Positions 1 through 9,341 of a DNA stretch of 64,000 nucleotides are shown one piece after another. The stretch covers positions 1 through 64,000 of the forward strand of contig JAPPFM010000056.1 in NCBI GenBank assembly GCA_028821605.1. The letters run 5' to 3'. Numbering within the stretch: position 1 is the first letter of the stretch; the number at the start of each line of letters is the position of its first letter. Both the position numbers and the translations under genes were made by a program. The notes under the pieces were generated by a model. It was not told where the DNA came from. It ran no database searches and saw only the letters and a program-made list of their open reading frames with translations. Source of the DNA: Candidatus Poribacteria bacterium. Lineage in GTDB: Bacteria; Poribacteria; WGA-4E; WGA-3G.

Positions 1-90
1 GCGTATGTGGCGTGTCAGGAGAAAAGTTCGTTTTTCTATGATTTTCACGGTTTTGATGGTATCCGTTCAACCCAACCTACGATGCTATGA

Positions 91-117
91 GGCGGTTTTT
101 TCTAAAATTGACAGTTA
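91..117 (-). repeat. Fragment of dispersed intergenic repeat (inverted)
   Basis: This stretch is the reverse complement of the core of the repeat seen at 1333-1413 and 8957-9034, sharing the segment that reads TGTCAATTTTAGA in those copies. The adjoining bases 116-210 resemble the stretch at 5616-5700 (GGGTAATTC, then TCCTGTAAATC/TCCTGCGAATC). The remainder of 1-230 holds no convincing gene. Confidence 0.6.
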
Positions 118-230
118 TGGGTAATTCTATAAAGGACACCTCTCAATCAAAGAAATCCTATAATCCTGTAAATCATTGAATCACAGAAATCACAGTTCAG
201 ACAATCAACACCGCACATCACACAAAAACA

Positions 231-259
231 TTGAGATATACCCGAAAATCTTGTATAAT
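231..259 (+). promoter_or_regulatory. Sigma-70 type promoter for the Gfo/Idh/MocA gene
   Basis: TTGAGA at 231-236 and TATAAT at 254-259 are separated by 17 bases. The start codon lies at 295, preceded by a GAGGT ribosome-binding site near 281. This fits a sigma-70 class promoter driving the oxidoreductase. It is a sequence match only. Confidence 0.6.
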
Positions 260-294
260 GTAATACCAAATAAAACAACCGAGGTCCAAAAACA

Positions 295-1290
295 ATGCAC
301 TTAAAATGGGGTGTGTTAGGCGCAGGAAGCGTCGCACAACGGAGAGCAATGCCCGCCATCGAAAAAGCGAATGGCGCAGAACTCCACGCCCTGCTCTCAC
401 GCGACACCGCGCGCGCAGAACGATTAGCAAACGAATACGGCGCCACCAATGCCTACACCACCGTCGATGCGCTTTTCGCAGATAATGCCCTTGACGCAAT
501 TTACGTCTCAACACCGGTCCATTTACACTGTGAGCAGGTAATCGCTGCGGCGGAACGCGGCTTGCACGTGCTTTGCGATAAACCCATGGCGCTCACGCCA
601 CAAGAATGTACCGAGATGATCGCCGCCTGTGAAGCAAACGGCGTACACCTCCAGATATGCTTTCTCTTTCGTTTCCACTCCTGCTTCCAGCAGCTCCGAA
701 CGTGGATAGACGACGGTCGTTTTGGAGAAATCGTCCACGGACGTATGCCGTTTCTGAAGCAGTACCAACTCACACCGGACGAGTGGCGCGCCCAACCCGA
801 AAAAGGCGGTGGTGGATGCTTTATGGACCTGGGTCCGCATAGTGTTGATCTGCTCCGTTATCTCATCGGCGAAGTCAACGCCGTCAGCGCGTTCTACAGC
901 AGCACAACGCAGGGCACCGCCGTTGAAGAAACCGGCGGCATCTTCATGCGTTTCGATAATGGCGCACAAGCCTTCACAGACCTCAGTTTTTCAGTTCCAC
1001 AGTGCGACATCGTTTTAGAACTCTACGGGACAGAAGGGACGGTCTGGGTCTACAATGACGACGGCTGGAAAATCAAAACCTACTTCGATGGCGAACAACA
1101 ATTAATCCCCTCACAATACGAGGACCTGTATCAACATCAATTTGAGCATTTCGCCGAATGTGTGGAGAAACGCGTAACCCCGATCACCACTGGGATTGAT
1201 GGGTTAAGGGCAAACGAGATTCTCGCCGCCGCCTACCGCTCAGGCCAAACGGGACAAGTCATTCCCTGTCCCCCCGCAGACGAGGATTGA
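295..1290 (+). CDS. Gfo/Idh/MocA family NAD(P)-dependent oxidoreductase
   Basis: A cytoplasmic sugar-type dehydrogenase of 331 residues, the usual family length. Residues 5-15 form the Rossmann dinucleotide loop (GVLGAGSVAQ). The conserved Lys-Pro pair of the family appears near residue 98 in LCDKPMA, where the Lys takes part in catalysis. The C-terminal half has the GFO_IDH_MocA alpha/beta domain, including a GPHSVDLLRYL segment typical of family members acting on sugars or inositols. The ATG at 295 has a GAGGT site and a good promoter upstream. It appears monocistronic, since a 600-base repeat-rich gap follows. The substrate cannot be read from sequence. This family is often expanded in bacteria that degrade complex carbohydrates. 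Confidence 0.9.
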   Translation: MHLKWGVLGAGSVAQRRAMPAIEKANGAELHALLSRDTARAERLANEYGATNAYTTVDALFADNALDAIYVSTPVHLHCEQVIAAAERGLHVLCDKPMALTPQECTEMIAACEANGVHLQICFLFRFHSCFQQLRTWIDDGRFGEIVHGRMPFLKQYQLTPDEWRAQPEKGGGGCFMDLGPHSVDLLRYLIGEVNAVSAFYSSTTQGTAVEETGGIFMRFDNGAQAFTDLSFSVPQCDIVLELYGTEGTVWVYNDDGWKIKTYFDGEQQLIPSQYEDLYQHQFEHFAECVEKRVTPITTGIDGLRANEILAAAYRSGQTGQVIPCPPADED

Positions 1291-1332
1291 TGAAATTTAA
1301 TTATGTAAATCGGTAATTTTAATTCACCCCCA

Positions 1333-1620
1333 GGTCCGGTAGGTGCGGTTTCCTAACCGCACCATAACTGTCAATTTTAGAGAAAATAACCGTTGCAGAT
1401 CCAGGTCCGGTAGGGTTTTTGCTGGGGTGTTTCTTTACTGTTTCCAACTGCGCCGGGTTTTAGCCATAAACTTTGTACACGCCAGAAACCCTCTTTAGTC
1501 CCGTAGGGTTTATTTGCTTGGGTATTTCTGCAACATCTGTGTAGCAGCTTCGGTAATGTTATCCGAAAAAAATGTTGTAGGGGCAGGTCTTGTACCTGCC
1601 CGCAATTACCGAATTAATTA
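1333..1620. repeat. Dispersed intergenic repeat cluster, copy 1
   Basis: Positions 1342-1363 form a palindrome (GGTGCGGTT and AACCGCACC around four bases). Bases 1338-1413 match 8958-9033 almost exactly. A second block around 1466-1545 (CCCGTAGGG, CTTGGGTATTTCTGC, CATCTGTGTAG) matches 9100-9225. A third palindrome at about 1576-1603 pairs GGGCAGGT with ACCTGCCC. Weak reading frames across this area are by-products of the repeats. No gene is visible between 1291 and 1640. Confidence 0.8.
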
Positions 1621-1640
1621 TTTAATCTTCATCTGTATAG

Positions 1641-1750
1641 TGTCAAAATGGCACAATATATTCAAACACCATTTTCGCAGACGACAATTTGTCACCCCAA
1701 AAAACCTGCCAAAATGGCACATTATCGCGTAAAACCCTGATGAAATGGCA
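1641..1750. promoter_or_regulatory. Repeated palindromes, likely activator sites for the groESL sigma-54 promoter
   Basis: Three related elements occur: TGTCAAAATGGCA at 1641-1653, a perfect palindrome TGCCAAAATGGCA at 1707-1719, and a degenerate TGATGAAATGGCA at 1738-1750. A separate perfect palindrome GACAATTTGTC lies at 1683-1693. The first and second sites lie about 55-120 bases upstream of the sigma-54 element, where enhancer-binding proteins normally bind. The identity of the activator is unknown. The sites do not match the TGT-N10-ACA site of NifA. Confidence 0.55.
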
Positions 1751-1761
1751 GTTTCGGGAAT

Positions 1762-1777
1762 TGGCACGAAAATTGCT
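1762..1777 (+). promoter_or_regulatory. Sigma-54 (-24/-12) promoter of groESL
   Basis: TGGCAC, five bases, then TTGCT matches the RpoN consensus, with the invariant GG and GC separated by exactly ten bases. Transcription would start near 1788, giving a leader of about 115 bases before groES. I see no CIRCE element (TTAGCACTC inverted repeat) and no equally good sigma-70 promoter in the gap. Confidence 0.7.
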
Positions 1778-1837
1778 ACTATTTTACGATGACACAATGA
1801 CGGCGTTTTCATACCGTCTTATGAGTAAAAAAAGAAA

Positions 1838-1865
1838 TTGGGCAAAGGCACAGATGCCTGCCCAA
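1838..1865 (+). promoter_or_regulatory. Stem-loop in the groES 5' leader
   Basis: TTGGGCA at 1838-1844 pairs with TGCCCAA at 1859-1865. Inside it, GGCA at 1847-1850 pairs with TGCC at 1855-1858 around a CAGA loop, leaving a two-base AA bulge. The stem lies about 20 bases upstream of the groES ribosome-binding site (GGAGGA near 1887) and does not cover it. It may stabilise the mRNA or take part in leader regulation. Confidence 0.5.
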
Positions 1866-1902
1866 CAATTTTCATGCCAAACTGAAGGAGGAATTCAGCG
1901 AC

Positions 1903-3835
<1,933 letters not shown>

Positions 3836-3859
3836 ACCACAGGCTCTCGTACCAAACAA

Positions 3860-3884
3860 GGCGGGCATCAAGCCCGCCTTTTTT
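3860..3884 (+). terminator. Rho-independent terminator of groESL
   Basis: GGCGGGC, a five-base loop, GCCCGCC, then six T. This is a perfect seven-pair GC stem 25 bases after the groEL stop, and it also separates groEL from the convergent gene at 3902. Confidence 0.92.
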
Positions 3885-3901
3885 ATTTCCCGAAAACAGC
3901 C

Positions 3902-4312
3902 TTACCAAAATGACTTAATCAGCGATATGATAGCCGCAAGAGCCGATCCGAGTGCTATCCAGATAGCAGATTTTACATCTTTATTTGAGATTGCTTCCTG
4001 TTTGCCTTCAAATGTGCCCTTAATCCAGGCAACATCTGTTTCTACACTTCGGAGCCCAGTGTCTATATTTTTCGTGTTATGTTTAATTTCTTCAAAAGAG
4101 CGTTCGTTAGTCCGTTTGACCTCTGCAATAGATTCCTTGACCTCTTCAATGGAACGTTCATTAGTCCGTTTGACCTCTTCAATGGATCGTTCGGTAGTCT
4201 GTTTGAGATCTGCAATAGATTCCTTGACCTCTTCAACGGAGCGTTCATTAGTCCGTTTGAGATCCTCAATCGCATTTAACACCCGCTCTCTGAAATCTTG
4301 ATCTGACATCAT
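3902..4312 (-). CDS. Coiled-coil protein with C-terminal membrane anchor
   Basis: A 136-residue protein of unknown function. Most of it is an internally repeated coiled coil: units of KRTNERSxEEV (11 residues) alternate with KESIAxx (7 residues), so the same phrases recur about four times, visible also as DNA repeats. The last 20 residues (AIWIALGSALAAIISLI) form one membrane helix followed by KSFW. The chosen start at 4312 has GAGGAGGG just upstream; an adjacent ATG at 4309 gives better spacing. An upstream ATG at 4351 would overlap the end of the neighbouring glycosyltransferase. The layout suggests an anchored rod or oligomerisation module. It resembles other small bacterial coiled-coil/tail-anchor proteins, but I cannot name a family. 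Confidence 0.7.
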   Translation of the reverse strand: MMSDQDFRERVLNAIEDLKRTNERSVEEVKESIADLKQTTERSIEEVKRTNERSIEEVKESIAEVKRTNERSFEEIKHNTKNIDTGLRSVETDVAWIKGTFEGKQEAISNKDVKSAIWIALGSALAAIISLIKSFW

Positions 4313-4347
4313 TTTACCCTCCTCTGCTTGCAAGTTTAACATAACAA

Positions 4348-5496
4348 TCATGAAAAGTCAAACCTATTTTTATCCGCAAGCAGCCGTTCACACTCTCGAA
4401 GTACAGCCGTAACCTCAATCGTATGCATACACGGTGAAGTCCCGTCAGGCAATGCTTGGCACCCATACTCAAACCCCAAATTGAGGCACGGACTACACGG
4501 GATTCGCGCGCACACAACACCTGCATTCCGATGCCAAGGACCCCACTGCACAAAATTCGTGGGACCGTGCAACCCAACAACCGGTGTCCCTGTTGCCGCT
4601 GCAAGGTGCATCGGACCGCAGTTGCCGCTCACGACCAGCGTCGCATCCGAAAAAAGCGCAGCAAGCTGATTAACATCCGTCCTCCCCGCCAGCACGACTG
4701 ACCGGTGCTTTGTCCGCGCCGCAATCTCTTCAGAAACCGCCACCTCATCAGGCGCGCCCGTCAAAACGATCTCCGCGTCATACTGTTCAACAAGCGCATT
4801 CGCCAACGCGACGTAGCGTCCCTGTGGCCATCGTCTACGCGGTTCACCGCGTCTACCTGCCTCTGGATGCAACACGATAAGCGGCTGATCAAGCGAGATC
4901 CCCTCTTTCGCCAAGGTTTCACGTATCCACCTACGCGCTTTCTCATCGCACCACACCTCAAGCCCGAGTTCGTGTATTGGGCACGCTAACTGCGCCGCCA
5001 GACCCAAGAAATTTCGGACTTCATGCCGTCCTTGAACGTGTGGCACCGTCTCTGTAAAGAGGGAATGACGGTGCTGTCCCTTTGTCGAAAACCCAATTCG
5101 CCTCGGGGCACCAGTTGCGTAGGCAAGCAGCGCGCTCAATCGGGGCCAATGCTCCAAGTCAATCACCCAGTCGAACCCCTCGCGACGAAGTGACCAAATC
5201 AACTGAGGTCTTGGTTGACGGAATGGGATATGTCTGTCAATATAAGGACACGCTGCCAAATAATTCAAGTTCGTCGGCGACGCTAATATCGTAAATTCAG
5301 TATTGGGGAAAGTGTGTCGTATCGCTCGAATGGCGGGGATCGCCAGAATTGTGTCACCCAAGGCAGAGAGTTGGATGAAAAGAACTTTTTTGGGAGTAGG
5401 CGTTACCGGTGCCTGCCTACAAAATAGACCCAGTATAACACAAAGCGGGATGCCGAGGTACCGGTCTAAATACTGTTGAACCCGAGTGGACTGCAT
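4348..5496 (-). CDS. Glycosyltransferase family 9 (heptosyltransferase-like)
   Basis: A 382-residue cytoplasmic or membrane-associated enzyme of the ADP-heptose:LPS heptosyltransferase family. After a short hydrophobic N-terminus, residues 35-55 give KKVLFIQLSALGDTILAIPA, the GT9 opening. WVIDLEHWPRLSALL lies in the first Rossmann domain. The second domain carries the nucleotide-sugar motif region LVVSGNCGPMHLAAATGTPVVGLHGPT. ATG at 5496 was preferred to a TTG at 5505. The likely role is adding heptose or another sugar to a lipid-linked surface glycan. Acceptor and donor cannot be fixed. No other LPS core genes adjoin it; the coiled-coil gene at 3902 lies 35 bases downstream. Confidence 0.88.
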   Translation of the reverse strand: MQSTRVQQYLDRYLGIPLCVILGLFCRQAPVTPTPKKVLFIQLSALGDTILAIPAIRAIRHTFPNTEFTILASPTNLNYLAACPYIDRHIPFRQPRPQLIWSLRREGFDWVIDLEHWPRLSALLAYATGAPRRIGFSTKGQHRHSLFTETVPHVQGRHEVRNFLGLAAQLACPIHELGLEVWCDEKARRWIRETLAKEGISLDQPLIVLHPEAGRRGEPRRRWPQGRYVALANALVEQYDAEIVLTGAPDEVAVSEEIAARTKHRSVVLAGRTDVNQLAALFSDATLVVSGNCGPMHLAAATGTPVVGLHGPTNFVQWGPWHRNAGVVCARIPCSPCLNLGFEYGCQALPDGTSPCMHTIEVTAVLRECERLLADKNRFDFS

Positions 5497-5540
5497 AAAT
5501 CCCAAAAATAATCAATGCGGTTGGCGAGCACTTTTGTAGG

Positions 5541-5813
5541 AATGAGTGTTTTTGCGTGGGTGTTTCCTTTAGGAAACCGCACCTACCAATCCCCGAATGA
5601 AGTGAAATAAAATATTGTGGGTAATTCAATAAAGCGCAGTTTCCTCTCAAGAAGACTCCCTAATCCTGCGAATCCTTAGAATCCAGTAAATCCAGCTTCA
5701 GACAATATTAAATTCTGAATTCTCTTCTAACCTCGCCGCTTCCTGTAGAAGGGAACTCCGATTCCCGACTTCTTACTCTTAACTGACAACTGACAACTGA
5801 TAACTGACAACTA
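5541..5813. repeat. Repeat-rich intergenic stretch
   Basis: Contains an inverted partial copy of the GGTAGGTGCGGTTTCC element at 5572-5587, a block at 5616-5700 resembling 116-210, and a near-tandem run of the CTGACAA unit at 5781-5813. That run ends immediately before the stop codon of the leftward lipoprotein gene. No gene is visible between 5497 and 5814. Confidence 0.65.
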
Positions 5814-5814
5814 A

Positions 5815-6426
5815 TTACCGCGACGTTGGCGCGTATCCGTACAACTCAATCTCCGAAATCTTCGCGAGGGCTGTTGTCGGTCCCGTTATATAATAACGGT
5901 AACGCCCACGTCTCACCTGTCCTTCTCCAATTTCCACGTTTTCACGCCTGATCTGGACATTCTCCCGCCGCCGAGCAGCATCCTCCGTCGTCCGGTGAAC
6001 GACGAGTTTAACGCCCGTCGTCGTAACCGCTTTGTTGAGACGGATGTCAATCACCGGCTCCTTATTACTCCGCTGGTCATAGATTTTGTCCCACTCTCCA
6101 CGCGTGTTGAACACCATCAACTCAAACTCTTCCAAATTCGTAGAGTGAATCACAATCCGATAGAGGGACTTCTTTTCCGGTAAATAGACAATCGCCTCCG
6201 ATGGAATATTAAGGTCGGTTGCCGCACTGCCCGACCCCTTTTTACGTTGGGATTCTCCGATAGTCTCAGGTTTTCCATCAATGAATGACGGATCGCTGGC
6301 GGTTACACCCGGTAGAAGGGCATAGTTCTCACTCCACTCCTGACCGAGGCTGCAACCATAGCATAAACACATCAGCACTAATAACAGGGGTACCTGCCTC
6401 GTCCATGCTCTGAATTTAACGCTCAT
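5815..6426 (-). CDS. Putative lipoprotein, discoidin-like
   Basis: A 203-residue exported protein of unknown function. Residues 1-25 form a signal peptide ending in LCYGC, a plausible though imperfect lipobox. The rest looks beta-rich: LYRIVIHSTNLEEFELMVFN, VIDIRLNKAVTTTGVKLVV and AKISEIELYGYAP have the feel of a discoidin/F5-8C-type jelly roll, a fold used for carbohydrate binding. That assignment is inference. Its start codon overlaps the stop of the upstream HExxH peptidase by four bases (ATGA), so the two are translationally coupled. Confidence 0.75.
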   Translation of the reverse strand: MSVKFRAWTRQVPLLLVLMCLCYGCSLGQEWSENYALLPGVTASDPSFIDGKPETIGESQRKKGSGSAATDLNIPSEAIVYLPEKKSLYRIVIHSTNLEEFELMVFNTRGEWDKIYDQRSNKEPVIDIRLNKAVTTTGVKLVVHRTTEDAARRRENVQIRRENVEIGEGQVRRGRYRYYITGPTTALAKISEIELYGYAPTSR

Positions 6427-7493
6427 TGTCGCCTCCGACGCGGCCTATTCTCTGCAATCTGCTCTTCAATCTGCTTAAGGATGTCCTCTTTCGTCAATTT
6501 ACGCACCTTGAAATGCAATTTCCTAAAGAACGGCACCAGATCTTCACCCGCTGCTTCACTGAAATAGTAAACCAGAAAACTCGTCTTCATAGTACCCGCC
6601 AGCTTTTGATGGAGACCATCCCCTTCCATCAACCGAAAGACCCTAATGTAAAAATCGTTGCCGTACTTCTCCCACAACTCCGCAACGAGTGTGTATGAAT
6701 ATCTATATCGCCACTGCGTCAGTGGATCGTTATCCGTATGTCCACCCCAACCCTCCAATTCATTCACGCCGTCGAGATCAACCCGCAAATCCGCCTGAAG
6801 GCTATCAAATTTAGGATGTAATCCCCCTTCCGCATACTCCGACTGAATCAGAACAGCAATGCCCTCTGAGAACCATACCGGCAGAAAATAGATATTCGTA
6901 AAGGCGTGTGTCAACTCGTGGACGCGCACCCCGTGTTTTTCATACATCCGTATCGGGAAATCCATCTGAATACCGTTAACAAACTTCACATACCGTCCGT
7001 CTGCCTGAACACCTGAACGATACTCCGTGTTCGTAAACGCTGCGAGATTGCTGCCTCTGTAAAGGTGATGCAGTGTCACGTGAATTTTATGCTTCGGCTT
7101 AAAACCGAAAAGTCGATTCATCGCGTCGTAAAGACTTTCCATGTAACCGAGCGCACTGTCGGCGAACAATTTCCGTTCCTCGACCTCGTCAAAGTCTTCA
7201 AGAACTCGTAAATCTTCAGCAAATTTGAGGGTATAGTGATCGCTCTCGCCGAACAGACCGTCATCTCTAATATCAATTTTTGCATTCGAGGGGCTAAGCA
7301 TAAGCGAAGTCGCATCCCGTTTTTCAAGTATCCGCTTCTCGCGGCGTCGCTGCGCTTCCTCCAACGCAGCGCAACTCGTGAAAACGAACATCATCGCAAG
7401 CAGCACGAAGGCTACTTGCATTCGTATCAGGCTATTATAGAAGGAGCGGCTGAAAACCGCACTCATAGGATACAATTTACCTCTATATCTCAC
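6423..7493 (-). CDS. HExxH zinc metallopeptidase-like lipoprotein
   Basis: A 356-residue exported protein. A hydrophobic segment ends in the lipobox FTSC at about residue 41. Around residue 190 VHELTHAF supplies the HExxH zinc site, and about 15 residues later WFSEGIAVL supplies the Glu ligand, the gluzincin arrangement seen in collagenase-like and M61-type peptidases. A basic tail (RPRRRRQ) closes the protein. The GTG at 7493 has an ideal AGAGGG site seven bases upstream. A later ATG at 7466 is possible. It is in an operon with the upstream sulfatase-fold gene (12-base gap) and the downstream lipoprotein. Substrate unknown. Confidence 0.82.
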   Translation of the reverse strand: MRYRGKLYPMSAVFSRSFYNSLIRMQVAFVLLAMMFVFTSCAALEEAQRRREKRILEKRDATSLMLSPSNAKIDIRDDGLFGESDHYTLKFAEDLRVLEDFDEVEERKLFADSALGYMESLYDAMNRLFGFKPKHKIHVTLHHLYRGSNLAAFTNTEYRSGVQADGRYVKFVNGIQMDFPIRMYEKHGVRVHELTHAFTNIYFLPVWFSEGIAVLIQSEYAEGGLHPKFDSLQADLRVDLDGVNELEGWGGHTDNDPLTQWRYRYSYTLVAELWEKYGNDFYIRVFRLMEGDGLHQKLAGTMKTSFLVYYFSEAAGEDLVPFFRKLHFKVRKLTKEDILKQIEEQIAENRPRRRRQ

Positions 7494-7504
7494 GATGTTT
7501 CCCT

Positions 7505-8872
7505 CTAAAGCGGCACTGCTTTGGACTTATCACCGATGCGCCGCATGGTAATGTCTTGTTCAACCGTTGGATCGGGCAGCCCCGTCTCAGCAAGTCGACG
7601 TTGCAGAAACGCCGCCATATCCGCTTTCAAACGTTCAACGACATCATCCGCTTCCTCAGCCAGATTGTAAACCTCATCTGGATCCTCTTCGAGATCGTAA
7701 AGTTCTAAATCCGGCGTATTATAAACAGCCGGTGTACCACCGGTTTCAACGATCAATTTCCATTTCTGCGTCTGCCACCCGCGCTTTTTCATCCATCCAC
7801 ACTCAGTAAGATAGACCCCTTCTGTCGTTCCATCGTGCGTACCGTTCTCCATCAAGGCACGCAGACTTGCACCTTCCATCTTTTCACGTTCCGCCACTGC
7901 AGTCAATCCTGAATAATCAAGGATCGTCGGGACAATATCGGTAAGGCGGACAAGTCCTCCAAGCCGCTGTCCCTCATGAAGAAGCGCGGGGCAGTGAACG
8001 ATCAACGGCACATGGCAATTGGTCTCATAAAGCCCATGGTGATCGTACCAGAGTTGGTGTTCATCGAGTTCTTCACCGTGGTCAGCAGTGATAATCAGTA
8101 GCGTCTCCTCAAGCTGCCCACTGTCGTGTAGGTATCGGAACAGCTGCGCCAGGCATGCGTCCATATAGGCGATCGAGGCATCGTATTGCGCGTTCACATA
8201 CTGTCTATCCGTCCAGAGTCGTTTCTTCGCAATGTTGTCCGGATCTGCCGGGTCCGGTGTACACATCCACTGCCGGAAATAATCTGTAAAAGGCTCACAT
8301 GCATAGACAGCGTCCATGCTTCGATTGTTCGGATTACATTCGTCCCCGCTATAAAACATGCGCTCGAATGGCAGCGGTGGCAGATAAGGCGTATGTGGAT
8401 CCCAGTAGTGAAGAAAGGCGAACCAAGGTTTGTCTTGTGCTTGTGCGATGTCCAAAAGTTCAATCGCTGTTTGGTTAACCGCTTCCGCCTTCCGAGCATT
8501 GCGGTAGCCCGTCTCCCACTGGTAACCGCGATACTGTGATTCAGGAAAGCCACGTTGGAACCAACGTCCCAAATTGTCCGCTGCAACGGTGAAATAGCCC
8601 GCCTCACTCAGTAATTCTGGAATCGTCTTCACACCTGTTGCGAGGTTGAGTCTTCCACCCTGCGTAATAATTTGGTGCGACAAAACATCCTTGCCAGTGA
8701 ACATCGTTGTATGGGCAGGATGCGTGGGGATATGCGGACTGATACATTTCTCAAAAAGCACCGATCTCTCCGCAAGCGCATCGAGATGTGGTGTCGTCAA
8801 GTTGCGATGTCCGTAACAACTCATACTGGATGCCCGCAACGTATCCAATGAGATAAGAATGATATTACGCAA
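7505..8872 (-). CDS. Sulfatase/alkaline-phosphatase superfamily hydrolase with altered active site
   Basis: A 455-residue member of the sulfatase fold. The N-terminal metal site (IILISLDTLRASSMSCYG), the WDPHTPY segment and the C-terminal ITADHGEEL metal site are all present. At the position of the formylglycine motif CxPxR it reads T50-H-P-A-H, so the modifiable Cys is replaced by Thr and the Arg by His, with spacing to the following TG preserved. It probably uses Thr directly as nucleophile, like phosphatases and phosphotransferases of the superfamily, and may not be a sulfatase. No signal peptide is apparent. Translation likely starts at a TTG (8872) with AAGGA upstream. First gene of a three-gene leftward operon. 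Confidence 0.85.
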   Translation of the reverse strand: MRNIILISLDTLRASSMSCYGHRNLTTPHLDALAERSVLFEKCISPHIPTHPAHTTMFTGKDVLSHQIITQGGRLNLATGVKTIPELLSEAGYFTVAADNLGRWFQRGFPESQYRGYQWETGYRNARKAEAVNQTAIELLDIAQAQDKPWFAFLHYWDPHTPYLPPLPFERMFYSGDECNPNNRSMDAVYACEPFTDYFRQWMCTPDPADPDNIAKKRLWTDRQYVNAQYDASIAYMDACLAQLFRYLHDSGQLEETLLIITADHGEELDEHQLWYDHHGLYETNCHVPLIVHCPALLHEGQRLGGLVRLTDIVPTILDYSGLTAVAEREKMEGASLRALMENGTHDGTTEGVYLTECGWMKKRGWQTQKWKLIVETGGTPAVYNTPDLELYDLEEDPDEVYNLAEEADDVVERLKADMAAFLQRRLAETGLPDPTVEQDITMRRIGDKSKAVPL

Positions 8873-8956
8873 GACGCTGTTCCTTTCACTAAAGGGGATT
8901 GATTCTCCGCAGGATTTTGTAGTGAAACCTAAAAATAAATAGACACTTCCGTCCCC

Positions 8957-9230
8957 TGGTAGGTGCGGTTTCCTAACCGCACCATAAGTGTCAATTTTAG
9001 AAAAAACAACCGTCGCAGACCCAGGCCGGTAGGTTCGGAATGTAATACAAGGAATGGATTTAGTCTATTCCCAGACTAAATCCCCTAACCGAACCGAGTT
9101 TGACACAGAAACCTCTTGAATCCCGTAGGGATGGTATCTCTGTAGAAAAACGGGACCTCACAGACCCAAGCCCCGTAGGGGGTTTTTGCTTGGGTATTTC
9201 TGCAGCATCTGTGTAGAATTGGGTTATGCT
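8957..9230. repeat. Dispersed intergenic repeat cluster, copy 2
   Basis: Bases 8958-9033 reproduce 1338-1413 with few changes, including the palindrome at 8962-8983. Bases 9100-9225 resemble 1466-1545 (CCCGTAGGG, CTTGGGTATTTCTGCAGC, ATCTGTGTAG). The whole gap 8873-9341 contains no convincing gene. Confidence 0.8.
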
Positions 9231-9341
9231 AACGTTCCTTGCAAATCTGTAACGTTTTTATCCGCGTTACGGATGACACTTTTCAAATTTTTTTGGAAAT
9301 TCCTCTCTTAAACCCCTAAGGACTGAGACCTATATGGAATA

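Noticed and set aside
1514-1732. 72-codon rightward frame containing VVGAGLVPAR
   Set aside because: It is the translation of a palindromic intergenic repeat and has no ribosome-binding site; such frames recur wherever the repeat occurs.
1621-1902. CIRCE operator upstream of groES
   Set aside because: No TTAGCACTC-N9-GAGTGCTAA or close variant is present; the inverted repeats seen have a different sequence.
3902-4312. DNA repeats within the coiled-coil gene as a CRISPR array
   Set aside because: The repeats encode an in-frame protein heptad/hendecad pattern, vary in length and lack unique spacers; no cas genes occur in the window.
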